Notes under the pieces: model-generated
What the model was told of the DNA's origin: nothing
What the model saw: the letters and a program-made list of their open reading frames with translations, nothing else
Databases searched by the model: none
Shown: positions 56,902-64,000 of the stretch, in pieces
How the letters are laid out: each line of letters starts with the position of its first letter
Position numbering within the stretch: position 1 is the stretch's first letter
NCBI RefSeq assembly: GCF_019396355.1
Contig: NZ_JAHKRK010000002.1
Coordinates: 1 to 64,000, forward strand
Direction: 5' to 3'
Source: Pseudonocardia nigra
GTDB taxonomy: Bacteria > Actinomycetota > Actinomycetes > Mycobacteriales > Pseudonocardiaceae
DNA length: 64,000 nt
Translations under genes and position numbers: made by a program

Positions 56902-57318
56902 CGCCTGAGCTTAACCGTGACCACCACGGCGGCGACGACGGCGGCGGCGGCCGCCCCGGCCCATGCGGTGAGCTGCATACCCGCGACGAAGGCCGACCGG
57001 GCGCTCGCGACCAGCGGCCCCGCGAGGTCGGCGGGCAGCTCGGCCGCCGCGGCGAGCGCGCCGCTCAGCGTGTCCCGGGCCACGGAGCCGCGTCGGCCAT
57101 CGCACCGCGGTAGACGGCCACCCCGACGCTGCCAAGCACCGCGATGCCGAGGGCGTTGCCGAGTTCGCTGCCGGTCTCGGAGATCGCCGAGGCGTCAGCG
57201 CCGGGGTCGCCAGGACCAGCACGACCAGGTCCATCGAGATGATCAAGGTGGGGAGCACGAGCGCGGCGAGCCCGAGCCACTCGCGGCGGCCGGCGCGCGT
57301 CGGGGCAGGAATGGACAT
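56898..57318 (-). pseudogene. DHA2-family MFS drug exporter, internally deleted and frameshifted
   Basis: Only the two ends of an EmrB/QacA-type 14-helix exporter remain. From ATG 57318 (after GAGGAGG) the frame reads MSIPAPTRAGRREWLGLAA and ISMDLVVLVLATPALT, the first helix. Near 57195 it jumps to the last third, ISETGSELGNALGIAVLG, in another frame, and a one-base loss near 57085 shifts into RDTLSGALAAAAELPA and the final helix ending VVVTVKLRR. About 1.1 kb is missing against the usual 1.5 kb. The divergent TetR and its operator are intact, so a repressor has outlived its target. Confidence 0.85.
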
Positions 57319-57343
57319 CGAGACCTCCTCGGCGCTAATTACA

Positions 57344-57356
57344 TTACGATTCGTAA
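57344..57356. promoter_or_regulatory. TetR-type operator between MFS remnant and TetR
   Basis: TTACGATTCGTAA is a perfect 13-bp palindrome (TTACGA-T-TCGTAA) inside an AT-rich 57337-57366 island in a very GC-rich region. It lies 26 bp before the TetR ATG and 26 bp before the MFS start, the expected place for a TetR controlling both. Nested GTTACG/CGTAAC repeats extend the symmetry. Confidence 0.8.
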
Positions 57357-57381
57357 CGTAACAGATCGGTAGGCTGACGTC

Positions 57382-58053
57382 ATGCCCCGCCCGCGCGATC
57401 CGCAGATCGCCACCGCCGTCCTCGAGGCCACCCTCGCGGTGCTCGACGAGTCCGGCTACGCGCGCCTCACGATCGAGGAGGTCGCGCGGCGGGCCGACAC
57501 CACGAAGCCTGCGATCTACCGACGCTGGCCGGCCCGGCAGCACCTGGTACTGGCCGCGCTCGCCACCCGGCTCGGCACCGCTCCCGTCCCGGACACCGGC
57601 TGCACGCTGTGTGACCTGGGCGAGGGGATCGCGGTCTTCGTCGCCGCGTTCCGGCGGATGCGCCCCGACGTGCTGGGGCCGCTGTTCGCCGACTGCGCGG
57701 CCACGCCGGAACTGCGCGACGCGTTCCTCACCACGCTGTTCGACCCGCCGCGGGCCGCGGTGGCACAGATGCTCGACCACGCGGTGGCGCGCGGGGACCT
57801 GCGCGAGGACATCGACCGCGACCTCGTCCTGGACATGCTCGGGTCGCTCGTGCACTACCGCGCCCTCTTCGGGCATGCCGGCACGACCGCGGCCGAGGTG
57901 GGACAGGCCGTGGAGGCGCTCCTCGGTGGGATCGCGGTGGACTATCCGCGACTGGTGGCCCACAGCCGGGAGCTGACCGGCGACCCGCACGGTGTCACAT
58001 CGCCCGGTGTCACATCGCCCGGTGTCACATCCGGCGGCGCTGCATGGTCCTGA
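57382..58053 (+). CDS. TetR-family transcriptional regulator
   Basis: A 223-residue TetR repressor: RLTIEEVARRADTTKPAIYRRWPARQHLV is the DNA-binding domain, followed by a TetR_C-type ligand domain (LGPLFADCAATPELRDAFLTTLF). The last residues are three repeats GVTSP encoded by 15-bp tandem copies at 57991, 58006 and 58021, a likely length-variable tail. Divergent from the collapsed MFS gene, which it presumably repressed. The sigma-like gene starts 4 nt after its stop. Confidence 0.9.
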   Translation: MPRPRDPQIATAVLEATLAVLDESGYARLTIEEVARRADTTKPAIYRRWPARQHLVLAALATRLGTAPVPDTGCTLCDLGEGIAVFVAAFRRMRPDVLGPLFADCAATPELRDAFLTTLFDPPRAAVAQMLDHAVARGDLREDIDRDLVLDMLGSLVHYRALFGHAGTTAAEVGQAVEALLGGIAVDYPRLVAHSRELTGDPHGVTSPGVTSPGVTSGGAAWS

Positions 58054-58057
58054 GGGC

Positions 58058-58632
58058 GTGGATGAGGAGTTCCTCGAGGCGCGCGGCCGCCTGACCGCCG
58101 TCGCCTACGGCATCCTCGGCGACCTGGGCGAGGCGGAGGACGTCGTGCAGGAGGCGTGGCTACGCCTGCACCGGACGTCCGACCCGATCGAGTCGGTGAC
58201 GGGCCGGCTGATGGTCACGACGTCGCGGCTCGCGCTGGACGCGGTGGGCTCGGCCCGCAGGCGCCGGGAACGCTACGTGGGGCCGTGGCTGCCCGAGCCG
58301 GTCGTCGCGCCCGCCGCCGCGGCCCCGGACCCCGCGGAGCGGGCGACCCTGGCCGACTCGGTGAGCACGCCCTCCTGGTGGTGCTCGAGGCGCTGTCGCC
58401 CGCCGAGCGCACCGCGTTCCTGCTCGGGGTGCGGCGCAAGGGCGCCTCCGTCCACCACCCGGTCGACATCGACGGCGCACCCGGCATCGTCCTCACCCAC
58501 GGCGGCGCCCTGGTCGGCACCGCGGCCCTCACCGTCACCGACCGCGTGATCAGCGGCATCGACATGGTGGTCAACCCCGCCGAGCCGGCGCGCGCCCGCG
58601 CGCTGTTCGAGGAGAAGAAGGAGATCCCGTGA
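58058..58632 (+). pseudogene. ECF41-type sigma factor, frameshifted with internal deletion
   Basis: From GTG 58058 the reading VDEEFLEARGRLTAVAYGILGD, EAEDVVQEAWLRL and LMVTTSRLALDAVGSARRRRERYVG is ECF41 sigma region 2. At about 58367 one G is missing in STALLVVLE and the frame is lost; the other frame resumes LLVVLEALSPAERTAFLL. This then joins directly to VRRKGASVHHPVDI and ISGIDMVVNPAEPARARALFE, the end of the SnoaL-like domain, so the rest of region 4 and most of that domain are deleted. It cannot make a working sigma factor. The usual ECF41 partner gene follows, intact. Confidence 0.85.
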
Positions 58633-59078
58633 CCGCACGCATGGACATCGCCCACACCGCCCCCGAGGCGTACGCGGCGATGCTCGGCCTGGAGAAGTAC
58701 CTGCACTCCAGCGGCCTGCCGAAGAACACCCTGGAGCTGGTGAAGCTGCGCGCGAGCCAGATCAACGGCTGCGGCTTCTGCGTCGAGATGCACAGCCACG
58801 ACCTCAAGGCCGACGGCGAGACCGACGAGCGCCTCTTCGCGGTGGTGGCGTGGCGCGAGGCCCCGTTCTTCACCCCCGCCGAGCGGGCCGCGCTGGCCCT
58901 CACCGAGGAGGCGACCCGCCTCGGCCCGGAGGGCGTGAGCGACGAGGTGTGGAAGGACGCGACGTCGCACTACGACGAGCCGACGCTGGCCGCACTCGTC
59001 ACCGCGATCGCCACCATCAACGCCTGGAACCGCTTCGGCGTGACGCTGCGCCTGGTCCCCGGGTCGCACCGCCGGTAG
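58629..59078 (+). CDS. Carboxymuconolactone decarboxylase/AhpD-family protein
   Basis: A 149-residue alkylhydroperoxidase-like protein with the redox motif CGFCVEMHSHD (CxxC plus His), LELVKLRASQING before it and AIATINAWNRFGVTLRL at the end. Family members act as peroxidases or decarboxylases. ECF41 sigma factors are typically encoded beside such a gene, which is their regulatory target. Its GTG overlaps the sigma remnant stop as GTGA. With the sigma gene broken, its own expression is in question. Confidence 0.9.
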   Translation: MTARMDIAHTAPEAYAAMLGLEKYLHSSGLPKNTLELVKLRASQINGCGFCVEMHSHDLKADGETDERLFAVVAWREAPFFTPAERAALALTEEATRLGPEGVSDEVWKDATSHYDEPTLAALVTAIATINAWNRFGVTLRLVPGSHRR

Positions 59079-59099
59079 TCCACGCCACGAGAGTCGCAC

Positions 59100-59561
59100 T
59101 CATCCCTCGTCGGGGGCCGCGAGCTCCCGTTCGTAGGCCCGGAACGTCTCGACGAACATCCGCCGCTCCGCAGGCGTCAGCGGCTCCAGGACGCGCCGCC
59201 ACGCGCGTCCGCTCTTCGCGAGCCAGCCGTCGACTGCGGCGCGGTGCTCGTCGGCGATGCTCACGATGACGCGCCGGCGATCGGCGTCGTCCTCGGCGCG
59301 CCGGAGAACTCCCTGCCGGCTCAGCTCCCCCACCATCAGGCTGACGGTCGCCGGCGCGACCTCGAGGCGGGCGGCGAGCTCGCTCACCGTGAGCGGCCCG
59401 TCGAACACCAGGTAGGCCAGCAGCGACAGGTGCCGCGGGGCCAGGTTGAACGACGCGAGCTGCTCGGGCACCGACATGCGCTTCGCCCGCCCCACCACGC
59501 GCGGCATGAGCAGCAGCAGGGCCCGGGCGGCGTGGTCGACGCCGAAGGCGCGCGTTGACAT
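59100..59561 (-). CDS. MarR-family transcriptional regulator
   Basis: A 153-residue winged-helix regulator: FNLAPRHLSLLAYLVFDGPLTVSELAARLEVAPATVSLMVGELSRQGVL and wing RRAEDDADRRRVIVSI. It is divergent from the F420 reductase-hemerythrin gene, with a strong palindrome between them, so it probably represses both. Related small MarR proteins respond to redox-active phenolics or oxidants. Confidence 0.9.
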   Translation of the reverse strand: MSTRAFGVDHAARALLLLMPRVVGRAKRMSVPEQLASFNLAPRHLSLLAYLVFDGPLTVSELAARLEVAPATVSLMVGELSRQGVLRRAEDDADRRRVIVSIADEHRAAVDGWLAKSGRAWRRVLEPLTPAERRMFVETFRAYERELAAPDEG

Positions 59562-59579
59562 TACTTTGTCCTCCTACTA

Positions 59580-59595
59580 GCTTTGCTTGCAAAGC
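59580..59595. promoter_or_regulatory. MarR operator before the reductase-hemerythrin gene
   Basis: GCTTTGC-TT-GCAAAGC: perfect 7-bp arms around a 2-nt spacer, 18 bp from the MarR start and 40 bp before the ATG of the divergent gene. Its AT-rich surroundings (CTAG, CAAATG) stand out from the GC-rich background and contain the likely promoters. Confidence 0.75.
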
Positions 59596-59635
59596 AAATG
59601 CACCTCACCGGTGCAGCCTAGGGGAGGGCGGGCGG

Positions 59636-60517
59636 ATGGCGCCCGAGCGCGAGCAGTGGGCCCTGGACACCAACCGACGGATCATCGAGGAGTTCCGGGC
59701 GGGCGGCGGGCAGGTCGGAGGGCCCTTCGCGGGGGCACCCCTCGTCCTGGTGACCACGATCGGGGCCCGCACCGGCCTCCCCCGCACCAGCCCCGCGATG
59801 TACCTCGCCGACGACGACCGGATCCTCGTGTTCGCCTCGAACGCCGGCGCCCCGCAGCATCCGGCCTGGTACCACAACATGGTCGCGAACCCCGAGGTCG
59901 TGGTCGAGATCGGCCGCGACGGGGCGGTCGAGACCCGCCGGACGATCGCCACCGTCCTGCAGGGCGCGGAGCGCGACCGGTTCTACGCCCGCCAGGCCGA
60001 GCTCGTGCCGGCGTTCGCCGACTACCAGGCCGGCACGTCCCGCCTCATCCCGGTGATCGCCCTCCGACCTGCCCCGCCGGGGGGAGGCGAGGGGCGCGCC
60101 GGCGCGGCCGCGCAGCACCTGGCGCAGGTGCACGCCGGCCTGCGCGCCGACCTCGCGGCGTTGCGGGCCCAGGTCGCCGACGGCGCCCCCGACCTGACGC
60201 TCGGGCAGGACCTGCTGCGCCACTGCCTCACCTTCTGCGGCGCGATGGAGACCCACCACGGCAGGGAGAACGGTGTGTTCCCCGATCTCGAGCGCCGCTT
60301 CCCAGAGCTCGGTCCCGCGCTGGACCGGCTGCGGCGCGAGCACGTCGTGGTGGCAGCCGTCGTCGGCGAGCTGCGGACGCTGACCACGACGACCACAGCC
60401 GACCGGACGACCCTGCGCGTCCGGCTCGAGGAGCTCGCGAACGAGCTGGAAACACATTTCGACTACGAGGAAGCGCAACTCGGCCCCGCCCTCGACGCGA
60501 TCGGAGCCGACCATTGA
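59636..60517 (+). CDS. F420-dependent nitroreductase-like/hemerythrin fusion
   Basis: A 293-residue two-domain protein. Residues 1-145 are a deazaflavin-dependent (Ddn/F420H2 quinone reductase) split-barrel: NRRIIEEFRAGGGQVGGPFAG, TTIGARTGLPRTSPAMYL, HPAWYHNMVANPEVVVEIG. After a Gly-rich linker (about 147-160) comes a hemerythrin four-helix bundle with HAGL, METHHGRENGVFPDLE, RREHVVV and THFDYEE, the His/Glu ligands of a di-iron site. The fusion suggests coupling of F420H2-driven reduction to O2, NO or peroxide sensing. ATG 59636 is chosen after GGGAGGGCGGGCGG. Divergent MarR controls it. Confidence 0.87.
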   Translation: MAPEREQWALDTNRRIIEEFRAGGGQVGGPFAGAPLVLVTTIGARTGLPRTSPAMYLADDDRILVFASNAGAPQHPAWYHNMVANPEVVVEIGRDGAVETRRTIATVLQGAERDRFYARQAELVPAFADYQAGTSRLIPVIALRPAPPGGGEGRAGAAAQHLAQVHAGLRADLAALRAQVADGAPDLTLGQDLLRHCLTFCGAMETHHGRENGVFPDLERRFPELGPALDRLRREHVVVAAVVGELRTLTTTTTADRTTLRVRLEELANELETHFDYEEAQLGPALDAIGADH

Positions 60518-60594
60518 CACCGAGCGATGTGACTGATGCCATAGATCGAATTCCGCACTCGACCGAGTGATGTCGCCGTACCCGAGGAGGGCTC

Positions 60595-62040
60595 GTGGCA
60601 CTGAGCGATCGGGACCGCCAGGAATTCGCCGAGCACATCTCGAGCCGACACCTCCCACCGGTCTCGTATCGCGACCTCCCCGAGCCCAAGAGACTGCGAC
60701 AGATCGCGGGCGCGAGCATCATCATCACCGCCACCGCGATCGGGTCCGGCGAGTTCGTCCTGTGGCCCTACATCACGAGCCAGGTCGGGCTCGTGCTCAT
60801 GTGGGCCGCCGTCGTCGGGTTCCTCACCCAGTACTTCATCAACATGGAGGTCACGCGGTACACCCTCGCCACCGGCGAGACCGCGGTCACCGGGTTCACG
60901 CGGCTGTGGAAGCCGTGGGGCGTCCTGTTCATCCTCATGACGATCCTGCCGAACATCTGGCCGGGCTGGGGCACGGGGGCGGCGACCACGCTCACCTACA
61001 TCATCGGCGGGGGCAACGTCGTCGCGATCGCGATCGCCGCGCTGGTGGCGATCGGCATCGCCCTCACGCTCTCGCCGGTCGTCTACCAGACCGTGGAGAA
61101 GGTCGAGACGGTTCTCGTCGCGCTCATCGCCGTGTTCCTCGTGCTCGTGGTGTCCGTCGCCACCACGGGCGAGGCATGGGGCACGTTCGTCACCGACTTC
61201 TCGAACTTCGGGCAGTTCCCGCCGTTCGAGGCGGTGGGCGGCATCGCCGCGCTGCTCGGCGCGATCGCCTTCGCCGGCGCCGGCGGGGCGAATAACCTCG
61301 TCCAGAGCAACTGGGTGCGGGACAAGGGCATGGGAATGGGGGTGTACCTGCCCAAGGTCACCTCCCCGTTCACCGGCGAGTCCCACGCCGAACCGGGCAC
61401 CGGCTACACCTTCCGCGAGACCGAGGACAACATGCGCCGGTGGCGCGGTTGGTGGCGCGTCGCGAACCTCGAACAGTTCTTCACGTTCTTCGTGCTGGGC
61501 TGCACGACCCTGATCATCCTGTCCGTGCTCGCCTACTCGACAGTGTTCGGTCAGGCGCTCCCGGAGGACGACTTCGAGTTCATCCTGCTCGAGGGCCAGG
61601 TCCTCGGCGACCGGTTCGGCGACTGGTTCTCGATCGCCTTCTGGGCGGCCGGCACCATCGCGCTGTTCTCCACCGAGCTGGGCATTCTCGACTACGTCAG
61701 CAGGCTCACCGCCGACACGCTCAAGGTCTCGGTGTTCCCGGGCAGCACGAAGGTGACCGAGAGCCGCATCTACTTCGTGGTCATCTGGTCGATGATCGTG
61801 TTCGGCATCGTGATCCTGCTGTCCGGGCTGCAGCAGCCGGTGGCGCTGCTCATCATCGCGGCGTCGCTGGGCGGCGTGGTGATGTTCGTGTACTCGGTGC
61901 TGCTGATCCTCATCAACCGCAAGTACCTGCCGAAGTCGATCCGGATCTCCGGCGTCCGGCTCGCGGTCATGATCTGGGCGGTGCTGTTCTACGGCTACTT
62001 CTCGGTGCTGCTGGTCGGCGACCAGCTCGGGCTGGTGTAG
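60595..62040 (+). CDS. Nramp-like membrane carrier lacking canonical metal motifs
   Basis: A 481-residue carrier with about 11-12 helices related to Nramp divalent-metal transporters (TATAIGSGEFVLWPYIT, FINMEVTRYTLATGE, LQQPVALLIIAAS). The usual TM1 metal motif DPGN is replaced by IGSGE, and TM6 has FAGAGGANN in place of MPH, so Mn/Fe transport is doubtful; it belongs to a divergent Nramp-related group. GTG 60595 follows GAGGAGG. A 31-residue membrane peptide follows 6 nt after the stop. Confidence 0.82.
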   Translation: MALSDRDRQEFAEHISSRHLPPVSYRDLPEPKRLRQIAGASIIITATAIGSGEFVLWPYITSQVGLVLMWAAVVGFLTQYFINMEVTRYTLATGETAVTGFTRLWKPWGVLFILMTILPNIWPGWGTGAATTLTYIIGGGNVVAIAIAALVAIGIALTLSPVVYQTVEKVETVLVALIAVFLVLVVSVATTGEAWGTFVTDFSNFGQFPPFEAVGGIAALLGAIAFAGAGGANNLVQSNWVRDKGMGMGVYLPKVTSPFTGESHAEPGTGYTFRETEDNMRRWRGWWRVANLEQFFTFFVLGCTTLIILSVLAYSTVFGQALPEDDFEFILLEGQVLGDRFGDWFSIAFWAAGTIALFSTELGILDYVSRLTADTLKVSVFPGSTKVTESRIYFVVIWSMIVFGIVILLSGLQQPVALLIIAASLGGVVMFVYSVLLILINRKYLPKSIRISGVRLAVMIWAVLFYGYFSVLLVGDQLGLV

Positions 62041-62046
62041 CCGTCC

Positions 62047-62142
62047 GTGCTCCGACGGCTGTGGCTGCGCCTGCTGGTGGCGGTGACGCTCTGGATCGTC
62101 TTCGTCGCCGCGATGTGGGCGACCGGATTGCTCACCCCCTGA
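62047..62142 (+). CDS. 31-residue membrane peptide after the Nramp-like gene
   Basis: GTG 62047 opens a 31-codon frame encoding a basic N-terminus (LRRLWLRLL) and one hydrophobic helix (VAVTLWIVFVAAMW) ending GLLTP. It begins 6 nt after the carrier stop and ends before the MarR operator, and its GC3 bias and charge distribution fit a real small membrane protein. It may be an accessory peptide of the carrier. Evidence is positional and compositional only. Confidence 0.6.
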   Translation: MLRRLWLRLLVAVTLWIVFVAAMWATGLLTP

Positions 62143-62144
62143 CC

Positions 62145-62160
62145 TCTGACTAAAGTCAGA
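62145..62160. promoter_or_regulatory. Operator before the MarR-GNAT gene
   Basis: TCTGAC-TAAA-GTCAGA has perfect 6-bp arms around 4 nt and ends 2 bp before ATG 62163. The AGTCAGAC-type TGACT..AGTCA half sites are typical of autoregulated MarR-GNAT proteins. The start is almost leaderless, so bound protein would block initiation directly. Confidence 0.75.
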
Positions 62161-62162
62161 CG

Positions 62163-63059
62163 ATGGACACCGCCGAGCAGGTACCGCGCGTGCGGCGGTT
62201 CAACCGCACGGTCACCCAGCGGCTCGGCGTCCTCGAGGACCGGTTCCTCTCCCGCGACCGGCCGCTGGGCCAGGCCCGGCTGCTGTGGGAGATCGGACCC
62301 GACGGCAGCGAGGTGCGGGCGCTGCGCTCGCGTCTCGACCTCGACTCCGGCTGCGTGAGCCGGCTCCTGCGCGCCCTCCAGGCCGACGGGCTCGTCGCGG
62401 TGGAGGCGGACGCCGCCGACGCGCGGGTGCGGACCGTCCGGCTCACGCCCGCCGGGCACGCCGAGCGGGCCGAGCTCGACCGCCGTTCCGACGACTCCGC
62501 CGCCGCGATCCTCGAACCGCTCGACGGCCGTCAGCGTGAACGGCTCGTCGCCGCGATGGCCGAGGTCGAGCGGCTCCTCGGCGCGTCGGCGGTCCGCGTC
62601 GGCGTCGTCGACCCCCGCCACCCGGACGCCCGCCACTGCCTGCAGGCGTACTTCGCGGAGCTGGCGCACCGGTTCAGCGAGGGGTTCGACCCGGCGCGGA
62701 GCATCCCGGCCGACGACGACGAGCTCACTGCGCCCGCGGGCCTGCTGCTGGTCGCCACGCTGCACGCCGAGCCCGTCGGCTGCGCCGCGCTCAAGCTGCA
62801 CGCCACGGGCCCGGCGGAGGTGAAGCGCATGTGGGCCTCCCCCGCGGTCCGCGGCACCGGCCTGGGCAGGCGGCTGCTCACCGAGATCGAGTCGCAGGCG
62901 AGGACCCACGGCGTGCGCACCCTGCGACTGGAGACCAACCGCGCACTGACCGAGGCGATCGCGCTCTACCGCGCCGCCGGATACCGCGAGGTGGAGGCGT
63001 TCAACGCCGAGCCGTACGCCCATCACTGGTTCGAGAAGATCCTCGGTCCCCGCGACTGA
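62163..63059 (+). CDS. MarR-GNAT fusion regulator/acetyltransferase
   Basis: A 298-residue fusion. Residues 1-140 are a MarR domain (VRRFNRTVTQRLGVLEDRFL, LGQARLLWEIG, LDLDSGCVSRLLRALQADGLV); residues 145-298 a GNAT acetyltransferase with the acetyl-CoA loop SPAVRGTGLGRRLLTEIE and LRLETNRALTEAIALYRAAGY. Such fusions are probably auto-repressing and acetylate an unknown small molecule. The 3' end overlaps the convergent MFS gene by 59 nt. Confidence 0.9.
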   Translation: MDTAEQVPRVRRFNRTVTQRLGVLEDRFLSRDRPLGQARLLWEIGPDGSEVRALRSRLDLDSGCVSRLLRALQADGLVAVEADAADARVRTVRLTPAGHAERAELDRRSDDSAAAILEPLDGRQRERLVAAMAEVERLLGASAVRVGVVDPRHPDARHCLQAYFAELAHRFSEGFDPARSIPADDDELTAPAGLLLVATLHAEPVGCAALKLHATGPAEVKRMWASPAVRGTGLGRRLLTEIESQARTHGVRTLRLETNRALTEAIALYRAAGYREVEAFNAEPYAHHWFEKILGPRD

Positions 63060-64000
63060 GCGCAGGGACCGGCCCGCCCGTCAGCACGAACGTCAGCACG
63101 GCGAGGACCTCGAAGCCTGCACCCAGCACCAGGGCACCCGGCAGCGACCACTCCGCGGCCGGGACCGCAACGGCGGCGCCCACCGCGAACCCGCCCAGCT
63201 TCACGCCGGCCCCGGTCGTGAAGACCTGGGCACGCAGGTGCGCGGGCGCCTCCCGGTGCCGCACGGCGAACAGCGCCGCGAGCTGTGGCCCGTCGCCCAC
63301 CCCGGCGACCAGCACCGCAGCGACGAGCAGCGCGGGCACGCCCGTCGCCGCCAGGAACAGGGCAGCGGCCAGCACGAGGGTGCTCGCCCACAGCACGGTG
63401 TCCGGTGCCGCCAGGTGCGGGAAGCGGGCCAGCACCGCGTTCGTCACGAGTGCCGCGGCGGCGACACCGGACAGCAGGATCGCGCCGTACGCAGCGGCGC
63501 CGAAGACCTCGGCGCCCAGCAGCGGGAGGCACGCCGTGAACAGGCCCACCCCGAGATACGAGACCGTCGAGGTGGCCGTGGCCCTCGCCAGGGGGCCGCG
63601 GCGGACGATCGCGCGGACGCCGGCCACCAGATCGGCACGGACCGAGCGCGCTGCTCGTGTCGGGGGCCCGGTGGCCGGGCCCCGCGCGGGCAGGGACAGC
63701 GCGGCCGGGAGGGACAGCACGACAAGCCCGACCGCGACGGCCACGCTCGCGGACGCACCGGCGACGAGGGCCACGGCCCCGGCGATCACCGGACCCGCGA
63801 GGCCCGCGAGGTCGAACGTCAGCGCGTCGAGCGACGTCGCACGCCGCAGCCCGGAGGCGGGAACGACGCACGGGAGCTGGGCGGCCCACCCACCCGACAG
63901 CGCCGACGCGAGCAGCCCGCCCATCACGGCCGGCACGAGCGCCACCGCGAGCGGGAGCGTTCCCAGGCTCACCACGACGGCGGCGAGCGCGGTGGCGTAA
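63001..64000 (-). CDS. MFS transporter (truncated by window edge)
   Basis: The C-terminal 333 residues or so of a major facilitator. Visible helices include LPLAVALVPAVMGGLLASAL, LAGLAGPVIAGAVALVAG, VAVAVGLVVLSLPAALSLPA, a central basic loop (ADLVAGVRAIVRRGPLARAT) and six further helices. The frame is open to position 64000 on this strand, so the start lies outside. Substrate unknown. Its 3' end overlaps the MarR-GNAT gene by 59 nt, unusual but possible for convergent genes; the final 18 residues are polar and dispensable-looking. Confidence 0.8.
   Translation of the reverse strand, partial: YATALAAVVVSLGTLPLAVALVPAVMGGLLASALSGGWAAQLPCVVPASGLRRATSLDALTFDLAGLAGPVIAGAVALVAGASASVAVAVGLVVLSLPAALSLPARGPATGPPTRAARSVRADLVAGVRAIVRRGPLARATATSTVSYLGVGLFTACLPLLGAEVFGAAAYGAILLSGVAAAALVTNAVLARFPHLAAPDTVLWASTLVLAAALFLAATGVPALLVAAVLVAGVGDGPQLAALFAVRHREAPAHLRAQVFTTGAGVKLGGFAVGAAVAVPAAEWSLPGALVLGAGFEVLAVLTFVLTGGPVPALSRGDRGSSRTSDGRTARR

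Noticed and set aside
60595-62040. Standard Mn/Fe Nramp (MntH)
   Set aside because: The DPGN and MPH metal-binding motifs are absent.

Overview
The window is very high-GC actinobacterial chromosome. Starts are mostly GTG or ATG, neighbouring genes often overlap by 4 nt (GTGA/ATGA), and F420-type and DUF222/HNH families are present. The left third keeps the order ruvC-ruvA-ruvB, yajC-secD-secF-apt-rel, ppi, MBL hydrolase, hisS known from Mycobacterium and relatives. Overall content (many ECF sigma factors, RsdA, LytTR-controlled symporter, DUF222/HNH gene) fits a member of the Pseudonocardiaceae; the genus, perhaps Pseudonocardia, is inferred.

Layout. 0.2-3.99 kb: hisS, MBL hydrolase, an NmrA-like reductase and a membrane-anchored cyclophilin. 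4.2-12.3 kb: an accessory insertion splitting ppi from rel, with a lipoprotein esterase, two small glycosyltransferases and three decayed genes (DUF222/HNH endonuclease, phosphoesterase-radical SAM fusion, polytopic membrane protein). 12.3-21.1 kb: rel, apt, secF, secD, yajC, ruvB, ruvA, ruvC. 21.2-25.3 kb: AraC plus two VOC proteins, a methyltransferase, a P-loop kinase-like protein, a MOSC protein, and a chimeric remnant joining an AAA regulator to a copper amine oxidase tail. 25.3-32.5 kb: two paralogous LacI regulators, then a cebEFG-bglC-like ABC importer and family 1 beta-glucosidase, with striking operator and repeat arrays. 32.6-39.6 kb: an RsdA-like anti-sigma factor with no sigD beside it, an ECF sigma with SnoaL tail and small cupin, and a symporter operon run by a LytS/LytTR pair. 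39.7-46.9 kb: a ribose-type sugar ABC operon with isomerase and dehydrogenase, divergent from a ROK regulator. 47-52 kb: a 197-bp triple repeat, an RND pump with three C-terminal beta-sandwich domains and its divergent MarR regulator, which appears to use an AUC start. 52.1-56.9 kb: prfC, a GMC oxidoreductase/DegT aminotransferase divergent pair, MerR. 56.9-59.1 kb: a collapsed DHA2 MFS gene and its TetR, a collapsed ECF41 sigma gene and its intact carboxymuconolactone decarboxylase partner. 59.1-64 kb: MarR with an F420 reductase-hemerythrin fusion, an Nramp-like carrier plus a 31-residue membrane peptide, a MarR-GNAT fusion and the edge-truncated end of an MFS gene.

The genes fall into self-contained regulator/target modules, most with a visible palindrome in the divergent promoter. 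Six loci are clearly degraded, and the lesions can be placed to the base because the ancestral reading frames still read through. No tRNA, rRNA, CRISPR array, prophage or insertion sequence was recognised.
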